Assembly (NCBI RefSeq): GCF_000205025.1 | Contig: NZ_GL883719.1 | Location: 19,317 to 83,316, forward strand | From: Parasutterella excrementihominis YIT 11859 | GTDB taxonomy: Bacteria > Pseudomonadota > Gammaproteobacteria > Burkholderiales > Burkholderiaceae_F | Direction: 5' to 3' | DNA: 64,000 bases | In this document: piece after piece, positions 19,470 to 28,675 of the stretch | How the letters are laid out: every line of letters begins with the position of its first letter | Numbering within the stretch: the first letter of the stretch is position 1 | Notes under the pieces: generated by a model | Seen by the model: the letters and a program-made list of their open reading frames with translations, nothing else | What the model was told of the DNA's origin: nothing | The model's database searches: none | Made by a program: the position numbers and the translations under genes

Positions 19470-20672
19470 ATGTCCAAATCCATTTTTGATGTTGTCGGAC
19501 AAGCTCCCGACGATCCCATTCTCGGCCTCAACGAAGCTTTCAAATCCGACCCCCGCGACAAGAAAGTTAATCTGAGTATCGGCGTGTACAGCACCGAAGA
19601 CGGCAAAGTACCTCTTCTGCGCGTCGTTGCCGAAGCCGAGAAGAGAATCCTTGAAGCCGGCGAGCCTCATACTTATCTTCCGATCTCCGGTATTCCTACT
19701 TTTAACGCCGGCGTTCAGAAGCTGATTTTCGGTGCCGATTCTCCGATCATCAAAGAAAAGCATGCCGTTACCGTTCAATCTCTCGGCGGTACCGGTGCTC
19801 TTAAAGTCGGCGCAGACTTCCTTGCAGCTATTCTCAAAGATCCGGAAGCCGTTGTCAGCACACCGACATGGCAGAACCACGTTGCAATTTTTGAACAAGC
19901 TGGTTTCAAAGTCGGCAAGTATCCGTACTATGACAAAGAAAACAACGGCGTCGACTTCCCTGCCATGCTTAAGAGCCTCAGCGGTTTGAAAGAAAACACC
20001 GTTGTGATTCTGCATGCCTGCTGCCACAATCCCACAGGCTATGACCTGACTCAAGAACAATGGGCCCAGGTTGTTGACGTCTGCGTTAAGAACAAGCTGA
20101 TTCCGTTCCTCGATATTGCTTACCAGGGCTTCGGTGACGGTCTTGAAGAGGATGCCGGCTCCATCCGTCAATTTGCCGATGCAGGCATTCCTTTCTTCGT
20201 CTCTAGCTCTTTCTCCAAGTCCTTCTCTCTTTACGGCGAACGTATCGGTGCACTGACCGTCGTCTGCAAAGACCAGGAAGAAGCCTCCCGTGTCCTGAGC
20301 AAACTGAAAGCTTTGATTCGTGCCAACTACTCCAATCCTCCCGCCCACGGCGCCAAGATTGTTGCTCGGGTACTCAATGATCCTGAACTCATGAAGCAGT
20401 GGCATGAAGATTTGGGCGAAATGCGCGAACGTATCAAAGAGATGCGTAAGGATCTGGCTTCCGAGCTCAAAGCACTCGGCGCCAAGAAAGACTTTGACTT
20501 TGTCACTCAGCAGAAGGGCATGTTCTCCTTCTCTGGCCTGAACCCCGAACAGGTTCAGCGTCTGAAAGACGAATTCGGCGTCTACATCGTTAAGAGCGGC
20601 CGTATGTGTGTTGCTTCTTTGAACAAAGACAACGTGAAATACACGGCAGAAGCCATTAAAGAAGTGCTCTAA
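19470..20672 (+). CDS. Aspartate/aromatic amino acid aminotransferase
   Basis: A PLP-dependent class I aminotransferase of 400 residues interconverting aspartate or aromatic amino acids and their keto acids with 2-oxoglutarate. The family start MSKSIFDVVGQAPDDPILGL, the substrate region HACCHNPTGYDLT and the PLP-lysine motif SSSFSKSFSLYGERIG are visible. AspC- and TyrB-type enzymes cannot be separated from sequence alone, so no symbol is given. It is monocistronic, between two terminators. Confidence 0.92.
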   Translation: MSKSIFDVVGQAPDDPILGLNEAFKSDPRDKKVNLSIGVYSTEDGKVPLLRVVAEAEKRILEAGEPHTYLPISGIPTFNAGVQKLIFGADSPIIKEKHAVTVQSLGGTGALKVGADFLAAILKDPEAVVSTPTWQNHVAIFEQAGFKVGKYPYYDKENNGVDFPAMLKSLSGLKENTVVILHACCHNPTGYDLTQEQWAQVVDVCVKNKLIPFLDIAYQGFGDGLEEDAGSIRQFADAGIPFFVSSSFSKSFSLYGERIGALTVVCKDQEEASRVLSKLKALIRANYSNPPAHGAKIVARVLNDPELMKQWHEDLGEMRERIKEMRKDLASELKALGAKKDFDFVTQQKGMFSFSGLNPEQVQRLKDEFGVYIVKSGRMCVASLNKDNVKYTAEAIKEVL

Positions 20673-20696
20673 GCTCTAAACTACGCGTTTCTACGG

Positions 20697-20724
20697 AAGG
20701 CTCCGAAAAAATCGGAGCCTTTTT
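20697..20724 (+). terminator. Terminator of the aminotransferase gene
   Basis: Stem AAGGCTCCGA/TCGGAGCCTT around an A-rich loop, followed by a T tract ending at 20724. Confidence 0.85.
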
Positions 20725-20812
20725 ACATTTTTAAATTTCCTTTTGAATCAAGGAGTTCATGAGAGAGTGAATATAAAAACAAAAAAGAATGAAAAAATTT
20801 TTAGTTTTTGAT

Positions 20813-20841
20813 TTGCACGACTTCAAAAACTTGTATATAGT
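20813..20841 (+). promoter_or_regulatory. Promoter of tRNA-Asn
   Basis: TTGCAC (20813-20818) and TATAGT (20836-20841) are separated by 17 bases, and the tRNA begins 14 bases further on. Confidence 0.65.
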
Positions 20842-20855
20842 CTCGTCTTGTTGAT

Positions 20856-20931
20856 TCCCCGATAGCTCAGTCGGTAGAGCGACGGACTGTTAATCCGCAG
20901 GTCGTTGGTTCAAGTCCAACTCGGGGAGCCA
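20856..20931 (+). tRNA. tRNA-Asn (GTT)
   Basis: A 76-base cloverleaf: acceptor TCCCCGA pairs with TCGGGGA, the D stem is GCTC/GAGC, the anticodon stem CGGA/TCCG encloses the loop CTGTTAA with anticodon GTT, and the T arm GTTGG/CCAAC carries TTCAAGT. CCA is encoded. Confidence 0.97.
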
Positions 20932-20939
20932 GAATTCTG

Positions 20940-20971
20940 AAAAGCGCATCGTAAAGAATGCGCTTTTCTTT
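20940..20971 (+). terminator. Terminator of tRNA-Asn
   Basis: AAAAGCGCAT/ATGCGCTTTT (20940-20949 with 20958-20967) followed by CTTTT. Confidence 0.8.
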
Positions 20972-21059
20972 TGCCAAAATTGGTTCGCACCGACTCCGCT
21001 TTCTCAAGTCGAAATCAAGCCGCCCATGTTTAGACGGACGGCCCATCGGAATCCTGAGA

Positions 21060-21380
21060 TTAATTCTTCAGACAATCAGACATAAACTTCTTGCGAAGCT
21101 CGCCCTTCAGTGCTTTCTCTTTAGCCTCCTTGCTGCACTTGACCATTTTTTCCTGCTGTTGGGTAAGTTTCTTTTTTCCGTCATCAACTTTCTTGGACAA
21201 GCACTCCTTCATGAATTCCTTACGCTTATCGCCGTGAAGATCCTTAGCCGCAGCTTCTTTGCTGCAGTAAGACATCTTATTTTGCTGAGCGGTGAGATGT
21301 TCGGAAGTGTCTTTTGCGATGGCCGGATTCATGCATACGGCAAAACCCAGGAGAGAGGCAATCAAAACCAAACGTTTCAT
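21060..21380 (-). CDS. PsiF-repeat periplasmic protein
   Basis: A 106-residue protein with a signal peptide (KRLVLIASLLGFAVCMNPAIA) and two PsiF repeats of the form LTxQQxKMxxCSKEAxxKxLxGxxRKxFMxxCL, at about residues 31-62 and 72-104. PsiF in E. coli is phosphate-starvation induced with no known activity. The start at 21380 has AAGGGA 6 bases upstream; the longer frame to 21404 adds eight residues before the signal peptide. Each repeat has a conserved Cys pair, suggesting disulfides. Confidence 0.85.
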   Translation of the reverse strand: MKRLVLIASLLGFAVCMNPAIAKDTSEHLTAQQNKMSYCSKEAAAKDLHGDKRKEFMKECLSKKVDDGKKKLTQQQEKMVKCSKEAKEKALKGELRKKFMSDCLKN

Positions 21381-21655
21381 AATCAGTCCCTTAAAAGGTT
21401 GCAAAGAAGTTGATATCTCCTTTATAACTCTTTAGAGGTAAAAGCTTTAGGCAAAAATCCAAGATTGAGCATGAAAACTTCCGTGCTCATCTTCTTGCCA
21501 AGACGGGTAATTTCCTTCCTTTGCCTAATAGTCCTACCTCTAAATATCGGGTTTTTTCTGTCTCTTCTCCGAAAATCAGCGGTTTTTTCTCTCTAAAATA
21601 AGTTCATGTTCAGCGCGTGTTCTCGGCGAACCGCAGGCATTTTTACGGATAACCA

Positions 21656-22165
21656 ATGAATACATCTGAATATTTAACTTTGATGAGGGATCGACTCACC
21701 GCAGCTTTCGATTTCAAAGAGCCGCCTCAAGGACTCAATCCTCAGCCGGCGCTTTGGGCAGTACATAATCGAACTTCAGAAAAGTACTTCCTCTCAAAAA
21801 GCATCTCGTTATACACAGTGAACAATGACGAGTATGTCGGGCTTTATGGCTGTACTGACAAAATCAAGGAAACAGACATCGAAGCCGTTTTCGAACAGTT
21901 CAAAAGACTGATTTCGGAACTACCGACGGACGAAAAGCATATGTCCTCAATTTTCACTGCGGCGTTGATTTCCAAAGAGGAAATTGACCTGAAGATTGTT
22001 GAGACGGCGTCTGCCAAAAAGTTTCATAAAGACTTTTGGTTCTCTCTTCGCGGTTGGGCCGATCTAGCCTTCATTTTGGTCGATCTTAAAAACGAAAAGA
22101 TTTATTCCAATTCGTTCGGCAAAAGGACTGTTAGAAACTTCGGATTCCCCAAGAAGTCTGACTAA
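21656..22165 (+). CDS. Uncharacterised protein, DUF8052-like
   Basis: A 169-residue soluble protein of unknown function. The features visible are a Y-L-x6-D-R start (EYLTLMRDRLTAAFDF), RTSEKYFLSKSISLY, and later HMSSIFTAALISKEE and a WFSLRGWADLAFILVDL segment ending with NSFGKRTVRNF. This layout resembles DUF8052 proteins, which I know mainly from Firmicutes; the match is from memory. It lies alone between the PsiF-like gene and cstA, 33 bases from cstA. Confidence 0.55.
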   Translation: MNTSEYLTLMRDRLTAAFDFKEPPQGLNPQPALWAVHNRTSEKYFLSKSISLYTVNNDEYVGLYGCTDKIKETDIEAVFEQFKRLISELPTDEKHMSSIFTAALISKEEIDLKIVETASAKKFHKDFWFSLRGWADLAFILVDLKNEKIYSNSFGKRTVRNFGFPKKSD

Positions 22166-22204
22166 TAGCTTTATTTAATTTATCTCAAACACCTAGGAAT
22201 GGAA

Positions 22205-23863
22205 ATGAACGGTTTTACCTTACTTATCGGCTCAGCGGTCATCTTTCTGATCGCCTATGTCGTTTACGGCTCCTGGCTTGCCAAGCAATGGGGCATCGAC
22301 CCGAAACGCAAAACACCAGCAGAAACTCAGAAGGACGGCATTGACTACCTTCCGACAAAACCGGCTGTTCTTCTCGGTCACCACTTCTCTTCAATCGCAG
22401 GCGCCGGCCCGATCGTCGGCCCGATTACCGCGGCTGTTTTCGGATGGGTTCCCGTCACACTGTGGATTATCGTCGGCAGCGTCTTCTTCGGCGGCGTGCA
22501 TGACTACGGTTCTTTGGTGGCTTCTTTGCGTCATAAAGGCAAGAGTATCGGCCAAATTATCGAAGCCAACATCGGTGAAAGAGCCAAGATTCTCTTCGCC
22601 ATCTTTGCCTGGATTACATTGCTGGTTGTGATTGCAGCCTTCGCCAACATCGTTGCTGCTACTTTCGTGGCCAACCCTAGCGCCGGCACATCCTCCTTAC
22701 TCTTCATTCTGCTTGCTGTCGCTTTCGGCCTGCTCGTCTACCGTACCGGCATATCTCTTTTCCTCGGTACAGTCCTGGGCCTCATCGGCATGGCTGCCGC
22801 TTTCTACATCGGTCATATCTTCCCGATCGTCCTTTCTAAAGACATGTGGCTCCTGATCATGATGGGCTACATCTTTGTTGCCTCCATCGCACCGGTTTGG
22901 ATTCTTCTGCAGCCTCGCGACTACCTGAACTCCTTCCTGCTTTATCTGATGATCATTGCCGCCTTCCTCGGCATCTGCTTCTATCAGCCGACCATGGAGA
23001 TTTCTCCGTTTGTAGGCTTTGATCTCGGGCACGGTCAGTGGCTCTTCCCGGTTCTGTTCGTTACTGTTGCCTGCGGTGCGATTTCCGGCTTCCATTCTCT
23101 GGTTAGCTCCGGTACCAGCTCCAAGCAGCTTGATAACGAAAAGAACGCCAAGCTCATCGGCTACGGCTCCATGCTGATTGAAGGCCTCCTGGCAATCTGC
23201 GCCATCATTTCCGTCGCTTACGTTGCTGCTGACAAACTGCCGGCTCTCCTGAAAGCCGGCGGCCCGGTCAACGCCTTCTCTCAAGGCACTGCAACCTTTA
23301 TGACAGCGCTGGGTCTTGATTTCAATCTGTCTAAGGAGTTCGTTGCTCTGACGATTTCCGCCTTTGCGCTCACTACTCTTGACACCGCAACCCGTCTCGG
23401 CCGCTTCATCTTCCAAGAACTGGTTACACGTCCTGTCGAAAGCCGCAACGGCGGTAAGGAACAGCCCATCGCTGCTTTCCTCGGCAACCGTTACGTCGCA
23501 ACGGCGATCACGATCGCTCTGGCCTGGTACATGTCCGTCGGTTCTTACCTCACGATTTGGCCGATTTTCGGTACTGCAAACCAGATGCTTGCCGCTCTGT
23601 CTCTGCTCGCTATCGCCGCATGGCTCAGAAAAGAAAACAGAAAGACATTCATGGTCACGATCCCGATGTACTTCATGTTTGCCGTCACCTTCTGCTCTCT
23701 TGGTCAGCTGATCTACGCCAACCTCGGCAAGAACTGGCTGATCGTCGGCATCTCCGCCGGTCAGGCTGTTCTGTCTGCAGCTCTGTTCATTGAAGCCTAC
23801 CGAGTCTTCAGCAACGACAAAGGTCAGATCCCGAGTAACCTTAAAGCTCAAAATCAAGAGTAA
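22205..23863 (+). CDS. cstA: Carbon starvation protein, CstA family peptide/pyruvate transporter
   Basis: An inner-membrane protein with about 16 hydrophobic segments and 552 residues, shorter than E. coli CstA (701), as in the short CstA subfamily. Conserved parts include HHFSSIAGAGPIVGPITAA near residue 60 and SSGTSSKQL near residue 306. CstA proteins take up peptides or pyruvate in starvation; the substrate here is inference. ATG 22205 has AGGA 6 bases upstream; ATG 22199 would leave none. Confidence 0.9.
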   Translation: MNGFTLLIGSAVIFLIAYVVYGSWLAKQWGIDPKRKTPAETQKDGIDYLPTKPAVLLGHHFSSIAGAGPIVGPITAAVFGWVPVTLWIIVGSVFFGGVHDYGSLVASLRHKGKSIGQIIEANIGERAKILFAIFAWITLLVVIAAFANIVAATFVANPSAGTSSLLFILLAVAFGLLVYRTGISLFLGTVLGLIGMAAAFYIGHIFPIVLSKDMWLLIMMGYIFVASIAPVWILLQPRDYLNSFLLYLMIIAAFLGICFYQPTMEISPFVGFDLGHGQWLFPVLFVTVACGAISGFHSLVSSGTSSKQLDNEKNAKLIGYGSMLIEGLLAICAIISVAYVAADKLPALLKAGGPVNAFSQGTATFMTALGLDFNLSKEFVALTISAFALTTLDTATRLGRFIFQELVTRPVESRNGGKEQPIAAFLGNRYVATAITIALAWYMSVGSYLTIWPIFGTANQMLAALSLLAIAAWLRKENRKTFMVTIPMYFMFAVTFCSLGQLIYANLGKNWLIVGISAGQAVLSAALFIEAYRVFSNDKGQIPSNLKAQNQE

Positions 23864-23889
23864 GTCAGTAGTTACTCACTCCTAAAATT

Positions 23890-23925
23890 ACGGCCTTCGC
23901 CTAAAAAGTGAAGGCCGTTTCGTTT
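23890..23925 (+). terminator. Terminator of cstA
   Basis: ACGGCCTTC/GAAGGCCGT (23890-23898 with 23910-23918) followed by TTTCGTTT. Confidence 0.8.
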
Positions 23926-23929
23926 AGGT

Positions 23930-24305
23930 TGCTTAGAAACACTGGGCCTTCTGCCAGACTATTCCTGGCTGAGAATTTCCGGATTCAGTATCTCCAACTC
24001 ATCAATTAAAAAGCCCGCGACTGCAAACCGTTGTTTTCTCTTTAAAGCTCTTTCGGCCCATCATCGAGCCACTAGAGATGCTTTTTAGAGAGGCGGCTTG
24101 AAGCTCTTTGCTGTCATTGGACAACATACAAATGTCTCGAAAAACAACTCTGTTATAGAGGGGAAATTGGAAGAGCGTCCTTCCGACTCCAGCCAAAACA
24201 AAATTCTCGCCCAGAGCCTTCTGTAATCTGAACGGGAATTTAGCTTTTGTCGGTGACTGTCTCCATAGAACATCAAACAGCGAACAGAACAGTCATCAAC
24301 AGAAA
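23930..24305. other. Gap between cstA and yggT
   Basis: About 375 bases without a recognisable gene. On the minus strand two overlapping frames of 62-64 codons (24002-24196 and 24085-24276) could together be a decayed gene, but neither half matches a family I know and no clear ribosome binding site precedes them. Confidence 0.4.
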
Positions 24306-24836
24306 TTAAGTCAAGGGAGCGAGCAGCGCTAAAACAATATTGGCAACCAAGAAGAAGACGATCGCAGAAAAATCAATGTTCTTCCAAACCGGAATAAATT
24401 TCTTAATCGGTGCCAGGAAGGGGTAGCAGAGATAACTCAGCGTACGGTAAAGAGCGCTTGTTTGGTTTACCCAAGAGAGAATGCAGAAAAGCAATGCGGC
24501 AAACATTGCAAGTTCAATGGCCCAGTACACCACCAGAACGGCGGAACCAAAGAAAAATGGGAAAAATCCCCCGGCCCCCGAGCCCATCAGCCAGTGGAAG
24601 AACTGATAAATGACGGCGACTAAGTAGCAGACAAAAATTGAAGGCCAGTCAATGGTCGGCGTTCTCGGAATGAATTTAGAGACCGAACCGACAGCCCACT
24701 GCGTCGTGGTATAGGCGAAAGAAGTGATCGGATCGTTTCCGGGAGCACGCAAAAACTTTAAATAAGCTCTTAACAAGAGCAGGCACGCGAAAACCGTGCA
24801 AAGAAGTCTAAGGGTTAATAAAAAAATCGCGGACAC
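24306..24836 (-). CDS. yggT: YggT family membrane protein
   Basis: A 176-residue inner-membrane protein with two YggT units, each a pair of hydrophobic segments with the Asn/Pro-rich motif between them (DPITSFAYTTTQW in the first, YPFLAPIKKFIPVW in the second). The family is linked to cell-envelope integrity and osmotic stress with no defined biochemical role. The gene is monocistronic. Confidence 0.88.
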   Translation of the reverse strand: MSAIFLLTLRLLCTVFACLLLLRAYLKFLRAPGNDPITSFAYTTTQWAVGSVSKFIPRTPTIDWPSIFVCYLVAVIYQFFHWLMGSGAGGFFPFFFGSAVLVVYWAIELAMFAALLFCILSWVNQTSALYRTLSYLCYPFLAPIKKFIPVWKNIDFSAIVFFLVANIVLALLAPLT

Positions 24837-24935
24837 TTTCTGATCCTCTCGTTTTACTTGTTTTGTTGTTAATCATTCTAAATGAGGCGGCGGTCAACAA
24901 TGCAGAATTTTGGCCTGAACCGCTCAATTAGACGT

Positions 24936-25502
24936 TTAGACGTAAGGAAAACACAACGGCTTACCGGTCGTGCAGAGACTCTCATACGTAAGCCAGTCGA
25001 AAGCAGGGCCCGGATCCGTCTTGCGAAGCGGTGCGATCATGGAATGGCCCGTGACGTATTTGATAGGATAAGCTTCGGCAAGTGCATCGGTGAGGCGCCC
25101 GAGCGTTTCATATTGCGCCTGCTCATAGGGCGCTGAATCTGTACCTTCCAATTCCACGCCGATCGAGAAGTCATTGCAGTTCTCACGGCCCTCGTAAGAG
25201 GAAACGCCGGCATGCCAGGCACGGTCCAAACAGGAAACGTACTGGAACAGGCGTCCACTCCGATCAATAAAGAAGTGTGAAGAAACGCGCAGTCCTTCTA
25301 AATCTTGGTAGGACGGATGCTTGCAGCAGTCAAGCGTTCCGCAGAAAAGCGCGTCGACATCTCCGGTTCCGAACTGGCCGGCTGGCAAACTGATGTTGTG
25401 TATCACCAGAAGAGAAATCTCCTCGCCTTCCGGCCGCTCGTTGAAATGCTCGGAGGGCCGAATTGCCGCTTCGTCACACCAGCCGTTAGGAAAAATTCGC
25501 AT
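24936..25502 (-). CDS. ampD: 1,6-anhydro-N-acetylmuramyl-L-alanine amidase AmpD
   Basis: A cytoplasmic zinc amidase of peptidoglycan recycling that removes peptides from anhydro-muropeptides. It has 188 residues. The zinc/catalytic residues are seen in LLVIHNISLP, in the histidine near GHSMIAP, and in the KTDPGPAFDW motif. The ATG at 25502 overlaps the stop codon of the upstream gene (ATGA), so the two are translationally coupled; the longer frame to 25544 lies inside the neighbour and is rejected. Confidence 0.94.
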   Translation of the reverse strand: MRIFPNGWCDEAAIRPSEHFNERPEGEEISLLVIHNISLPAGQFGTGDVDALFCGTLDCCKHPSYQDLEGLRVSSHFFIDRSGRLFQYVSCLDRAWHAGVSSYEGRENCNDFSIGVELEGTDSAPYEQAQYETLGRLTDALAEAYPIKYVTGHSMIAPLRKTDPGPAFDWLTYESLCTTGKPLCFPYV

Positions 25503-25768
25503 CAGTGCGCCTTCGGGCCTTTCATTGCGTGCTGGCGGCAGCAATAGTACTTCCCATTGCTGTATACAGCTTCACTGATCGGAACATACAAGCCGCAGTT
25601 CGCGCACGAAACCATCTTTTCGCCCGGCATATCGTTTTTGTGTTCCGCAAGATTGGCTTTTTCCTGTTTATCCAGGCGCTTTTCAAGCTGAATCTGCTTT
25701 AAGCGCATGGAACGCCAGGCAAAGTAAATAACGGCAACGATAAGAACAAAGAAAATGATCCTGGACAT
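25502..25768 (-). CDS. PP0621 family zinc-ribbon-like protein
   Basis: An 88-residue protein with an N-terminal membrane segment (IIFFVLIVAVIYFAWRSM) and a C-terminal Cys-rich knuckle CANCGLYVPISEAV...YCCRQH, probably metal binding. PP0621-type proteins are conserved in beta- and gammaproteobacteria without known function. It is coupled to ampD by an ATGA overlap and starts 3 bases after the CcsA-like gene. Confidence 0.82.
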   Translation of the reverse strand: MSRIIFFVLIVAVIYFAWRSMRLKQIQLEKRLDKQEKANLAEHKNDMPGEKMVSCANCGLYVPISEAVYSNGKYYCCRQHAMKGPKAH

Positions 25769-25771
25769 GAC

Positions 25772-26605
25772 TTAGGCTCCCGGAACAACTTCCATAACAA
25801 AGCGAACGCCGATATAAGAAACCATCAGAACGCAGAAGCCGATAACGGTCCAAAGAGCGGCAAACTTTCCTCTCCAGCCTCTGAGATGATGTCCGAGAAG
25901 CAGGATTCCGAAGATGACCCAGGCCATGCAGGTGGTGACAGTCTTGTGGTCAAAACGGAAGGCTTGGCCGAAAAGTTCCTGAGAATAGACAGCACCGAAC
26001 AGAATCGCAGCGGTCAGAACAATGAACCCGACCCAGATCAAACGGAAAAGGATTTTCTCCATTTCCATCATGGAAGGCATGTTGTCCAAAATATTGACGT
26101 GCTTTGCGCCCTCGTGAGTAACAAAGTCCTTGGCGCGGACTCTCTTATGAACGGCCATTAAAAGCAGTCCTTGGATAAGCGCCATCGTCATCACGCTGTA
26201 CGCAAGAATCGCCAGAAGCAGATGCAGTCTGAAAGGGCCGCTCGCGGTTTCCGGCGCTAAGGGAGAACCAGGCAGCAGAAGCGGCAAAAGCATGCTAACC
26301 GCAGAAAGCGGCAGAACAAAAACCAGCATGGCGCCGATCTTAGAGAAGAAACTTTCCAAGAGCAGCAGGAACGTGCAGGTGAACAGCGTAATCGTCAGCG
26401 CTAGCGCCATTCCAAAGTGCGGAGTCCCGTACAGGAACAAAGCCTCGTAAATCAGGTAAGCCTGGATCATAAGACCTGCGCAAATCAGGGGGCGAATCCA
26501 GAATTTCTCCGTAGGTTCAGGCTCTTGCAACGTTTTGTAAATTCCGAAGGCTGCGGCTAAATACAATACGGCCGCAAAAACGTAAAATATGGCATTCAAT
26601 GTCAT
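25772..26605 (-). CDS. CcsA/HemX-like inner-membrane protein (YpjD type)
   Basis: A 277-residue protein with about eight hydrophobic segments, resembling the cytochrome c assembly CcsA/YpjD family through the WxIFG-x4-GHHLRGWRGK stretch (WVIFGILLLGHHLRGWRGKF). It lacks the WWD haem-handling motif typical of true CcsA, so a role in cytochrome c biogenesis is doubtful. Its position divergent from ffh is conserved in many proteobacteria. Confidence 0.8.
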   Translation of the reverse strand: MTLNAIFYVFAAVLYLAAAFGIYKTLQEPEPTEKFWIRPLICAGLMIQAYLIYEALFLYGTPHFGMALALTITLFTCTFLLLLESFFSKIGAMLVFVLPLSAVSMLLPLLLPGSPLAPETASGPFRLHLLLAILAYSVMTMALIQGLLLMAVHKRVRAKDFVTHEGAKHVNILDNMPSMMEMEKILFRLIWVGFIVLTAAILFGAVYSQELFGQAFRFDHKTVTTCMAWVIFGILLLGHHLRGWRGKFAALWTVIGFCVLMVSYIGVRFVMEVVPGA

Positions 26606-26672
26606 CGTTACGACTCTTTTTTATATAGTTGATCGTATTGTATGACTTAACTCTTTCCTTTGAATTAATGTA

Positions 26673-28067
26673 ATGCTCGATTCTCTTACTCAGCGTCTTA
26701 CCAAAGTCGTCAAAACCATTCGCGGACAAGCTCGTCTGACCGAATCCAACATGCAGGACATGCTGCGTGAAATTCGTATTGCCCTCCTCGAGGCAGACGT
26801 TGCCATTCCCGTGGTCAAAGATCTCATTGCAAGAATTAAAGAAAAAGCCCTCGGAACCGAAGTTCAGACAAGCTTAACTCCGGGCCAGGCATTGGTCGGC
26901 ATTGTTCACGACGAATTAACAAAAGTTATCGGCGGAGAGGATCCTGAAAATGTTCGCGAGATCAACCTCGCTACCCAGCCTCCCGCAATCATCCTGTTAG
27001 CCGGCCTTCAAGGTGCCGGTAAAACGACGACCGCCGGCAAGCTCGGTAAATGGCTCAAAGAAGAAAAGAAGAAAAAAGTTCTGACAGTTTCCGCCGACGT
27101 GTACCGTCCTGCCGCTATTGATCAGCTGCAAACAGTTTCTCAGCAGGCCAACATTGACTTCTTCCCGAGTACCCCGAACGAAAAACCGCTCGATATTGCC
27201 CGCAAGGCCCTCGAATACGCAAAGCTTCATTACTACGACGTGCTCATCGTCGATACGGCCGGTCGCTTAGCGATCGACGAGCAGATGATGAATGAGGTCA
27301 GCGATCTGGAAAAATTCTTAAATCCGATCGAAACCTTCTTCGTGGTCGACGCCATGGTCGGTCAGGACGCAGTCAACACCGCGAAAGCCTTCGGCGAAAA
27401 ACTTCCGCTAACCGGCGTGATTCTGACTAAGGTCGACGGCGACTCCAGAGGTGGTGCAGCGCTTTCCGTTCGCATGGTCACCGGTAAGCCCATCAAATTT
27501 ATGGGCGTTGGTGAAAAACTCAACGGTTTCCAGCGTTTTGATCCGCAGGCCATGGCCGGACGAATCCTCGGCATGGGCGACATCGTTTCTCTTGTCGATG
27601 AAGTCCGCAAGAACGTGGATATCGAAAAAGCCCAGAAGTTCGCTGAAAAAATGCGTAAGGGCGACGATTTCACACTCGAAGACTTCAAGGATCAGCTCGC
27701 TCAGGTCAAAAACATGGGCAGTTTCTCTTCCTTAATTGAGAAACTGCCGGCACAGTTCGCCCAAGCTGCCGGCCAGGTTGACGACGAACAGGCTAAGAAA
27801 CAGCTCGCCCGTACTGAAGCCATCATTGATTCGATGACACCGCATGAACGCAGAAAACCCGAAATCATCAAAGCAAGCCGCAAGCGCAGAATCGCTGCCG
27901 GCGCCGGCACTACCGTTCAGGAAGTCAATCGTCTGCTCAAACAGTTTGAGCAGAGCCGCGAAATGATGAAGATGATGAAAAAAGGCGGCATGGGCAAAAT
28001 GATGCGCGCTTTCAGAAGCCTTAGCGGCCGCTTCCCGGGTATGGGCGGCATGGGCGGAGGCTTCTAG
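26673..28067 (+). CDS. ffh: Signal recognition particle protein Ffh
   Basis: The SRP54 homologue that binds 4.5S RNA and signal sequences for co-translational membrane targeting. It has 464 residues. GTPase motifs GLQGAGKTTTAGKLG (about residue 110) and DTAGRLAIDE are present, followed by the methionine-rich M domain ending MMKKGGMGKMMRAF. The stop codon shares one base with the ruvC start. Confidence 0.98.
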   Translation: MLDSLTQRLTKVVKTIRGQARLTESNMQDMLREIRIALLEADVAIPVVKDLIARIKEKALGTEVQTSLTPGQALVGIVHDELTKVIGGEDPENVREINLATQPPAIILLAGLQGAGKTTTAGKLGKWLKEEKKKKVLTVSADVYRPAAIDQLQTVSQQANIDFFPSTPNEKPLDIARKALEYAKLHYYDVLIVDTAGRLAIDEQMMNEVSDLEKFLNPIETFFVVDAMVGQDAVNTAKAFGEKLPLTGVILTKVDGDSRGGAALSVRMVTGKPIKFMGVGEKLNGFQRFDPQAMAGRILGMGDIVSLVDEVRKNVDIEKAQKFAEKMRKGDDFTLEDFKDQLAQVKNMGSFSSLIEKLPAQFAQAAGQVDDEQAKKQLARTEAIIDSMTPHERRKPEIIKASRKRRIAAGAGTTVQEVNRLLKQFEQSREMMKMMKKGGMGKMMRAFRSLSGRFPGMGGMGGGF

Positions 28068-28672
28068 TGAGCCAAAAGGCTGTTCGTATTCTCGGAATTG
28101 ACCCGGGGCTTAATCACACCGGCTACGGCTTTGTAGATTTTGTACCCGGTCATTTCACCTATGTCGCCTCCGGTGTTTTGAATGTACCCGCAGGCGAACT
28201 TTCCGACAGACTGGGATTCATTTTTAAGTCCTTGTCGGCTTTGATCGAGGAGCATCATCCGAATGTCGCTTCGATTGAAAAAACTTTCTTGAATACGAAT
28301 GCCCAGTCCAGCATGCTGCTGTCACACGCAAGAGGCGCTGCGATGTGTGCTGTCGCATGTCACTCTATCCTATGCAAAGAAATCAGCACTCGCGAGATTA
28401 AAAAATCCGTAACCGGCTACGGCGCCGCTGACAAAGAACAAGTGCAGCAAATGGTTCTAAGGCATCTGAAGCTTGAGGACACGCGCTTCAGTCCGGACGA
28501 GTCGGATGCTCTGGCAACCGCGATCTGCTACGGCAGCTCCAGTATCCTGCTCGGCCTCGTACCGACACTCGGAACCAAGGCCGGCAGCAGCGGAACCGGT
28601 GTATCCCGCAGAGGCTCAAGTGCTCGCCGCTCAAGAAACGAGTGGACGAAACGTTATGAAGGAAAGGTCTAA
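28067..28672 (+). CDS. ruvC: Holliday junction resolvase RuvC
   Basis: A dimeric endonuclease that cleaves Holliday junctions. It has 201 residues. Acidic catalytic residues are visible in GIDPGLNHTGYG (Asp near residue 11), SIEKTF, and the C-terminal DESDALATAIC. The GTG start overlaps the ffh stop. A Ser/Gly/Arg-rich tail of about 30 residues follows the conserved fold. Confidence 0.96.
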   Translation: MSQKAVRILGIDPGLNHTGYGFVDFVPGHFTYVASGVLNVPAGELSDRLGFIFKSLSALIEEHHPNVASIEKTFLNTNAQSSMLLSHARGAAMCAVACHSILCKEISTREIKKSVTGYGAADKEQVQQMVLRHLKLEDTRFSPDESDALATAICYGSSSILLGLVPTLGTKAGSSGTGVSRRGSSARRSRNEWTKRYEGKV

Positions 28673-28675
28673 CTA

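Noticed and set aside
19458..20405. 315-codon minus-strand frame opposite the aminotransferase
   Set aside because: Shadow of a gene with clear PLP motifs; no independent support.
22697..23857. 386-codon minus-strand frame opposite cstA
   Set aside because: Shadow of a strongly conserved membrane protein; composition (rich in Asp, Glu, Arg) follows from hydrophobic codons on the other strand.
24002..24276. Two short minus-strand frames between cstA and yggT
   Set aside because: No start signal or family match; listed only as a possible decayed gene within the gap.
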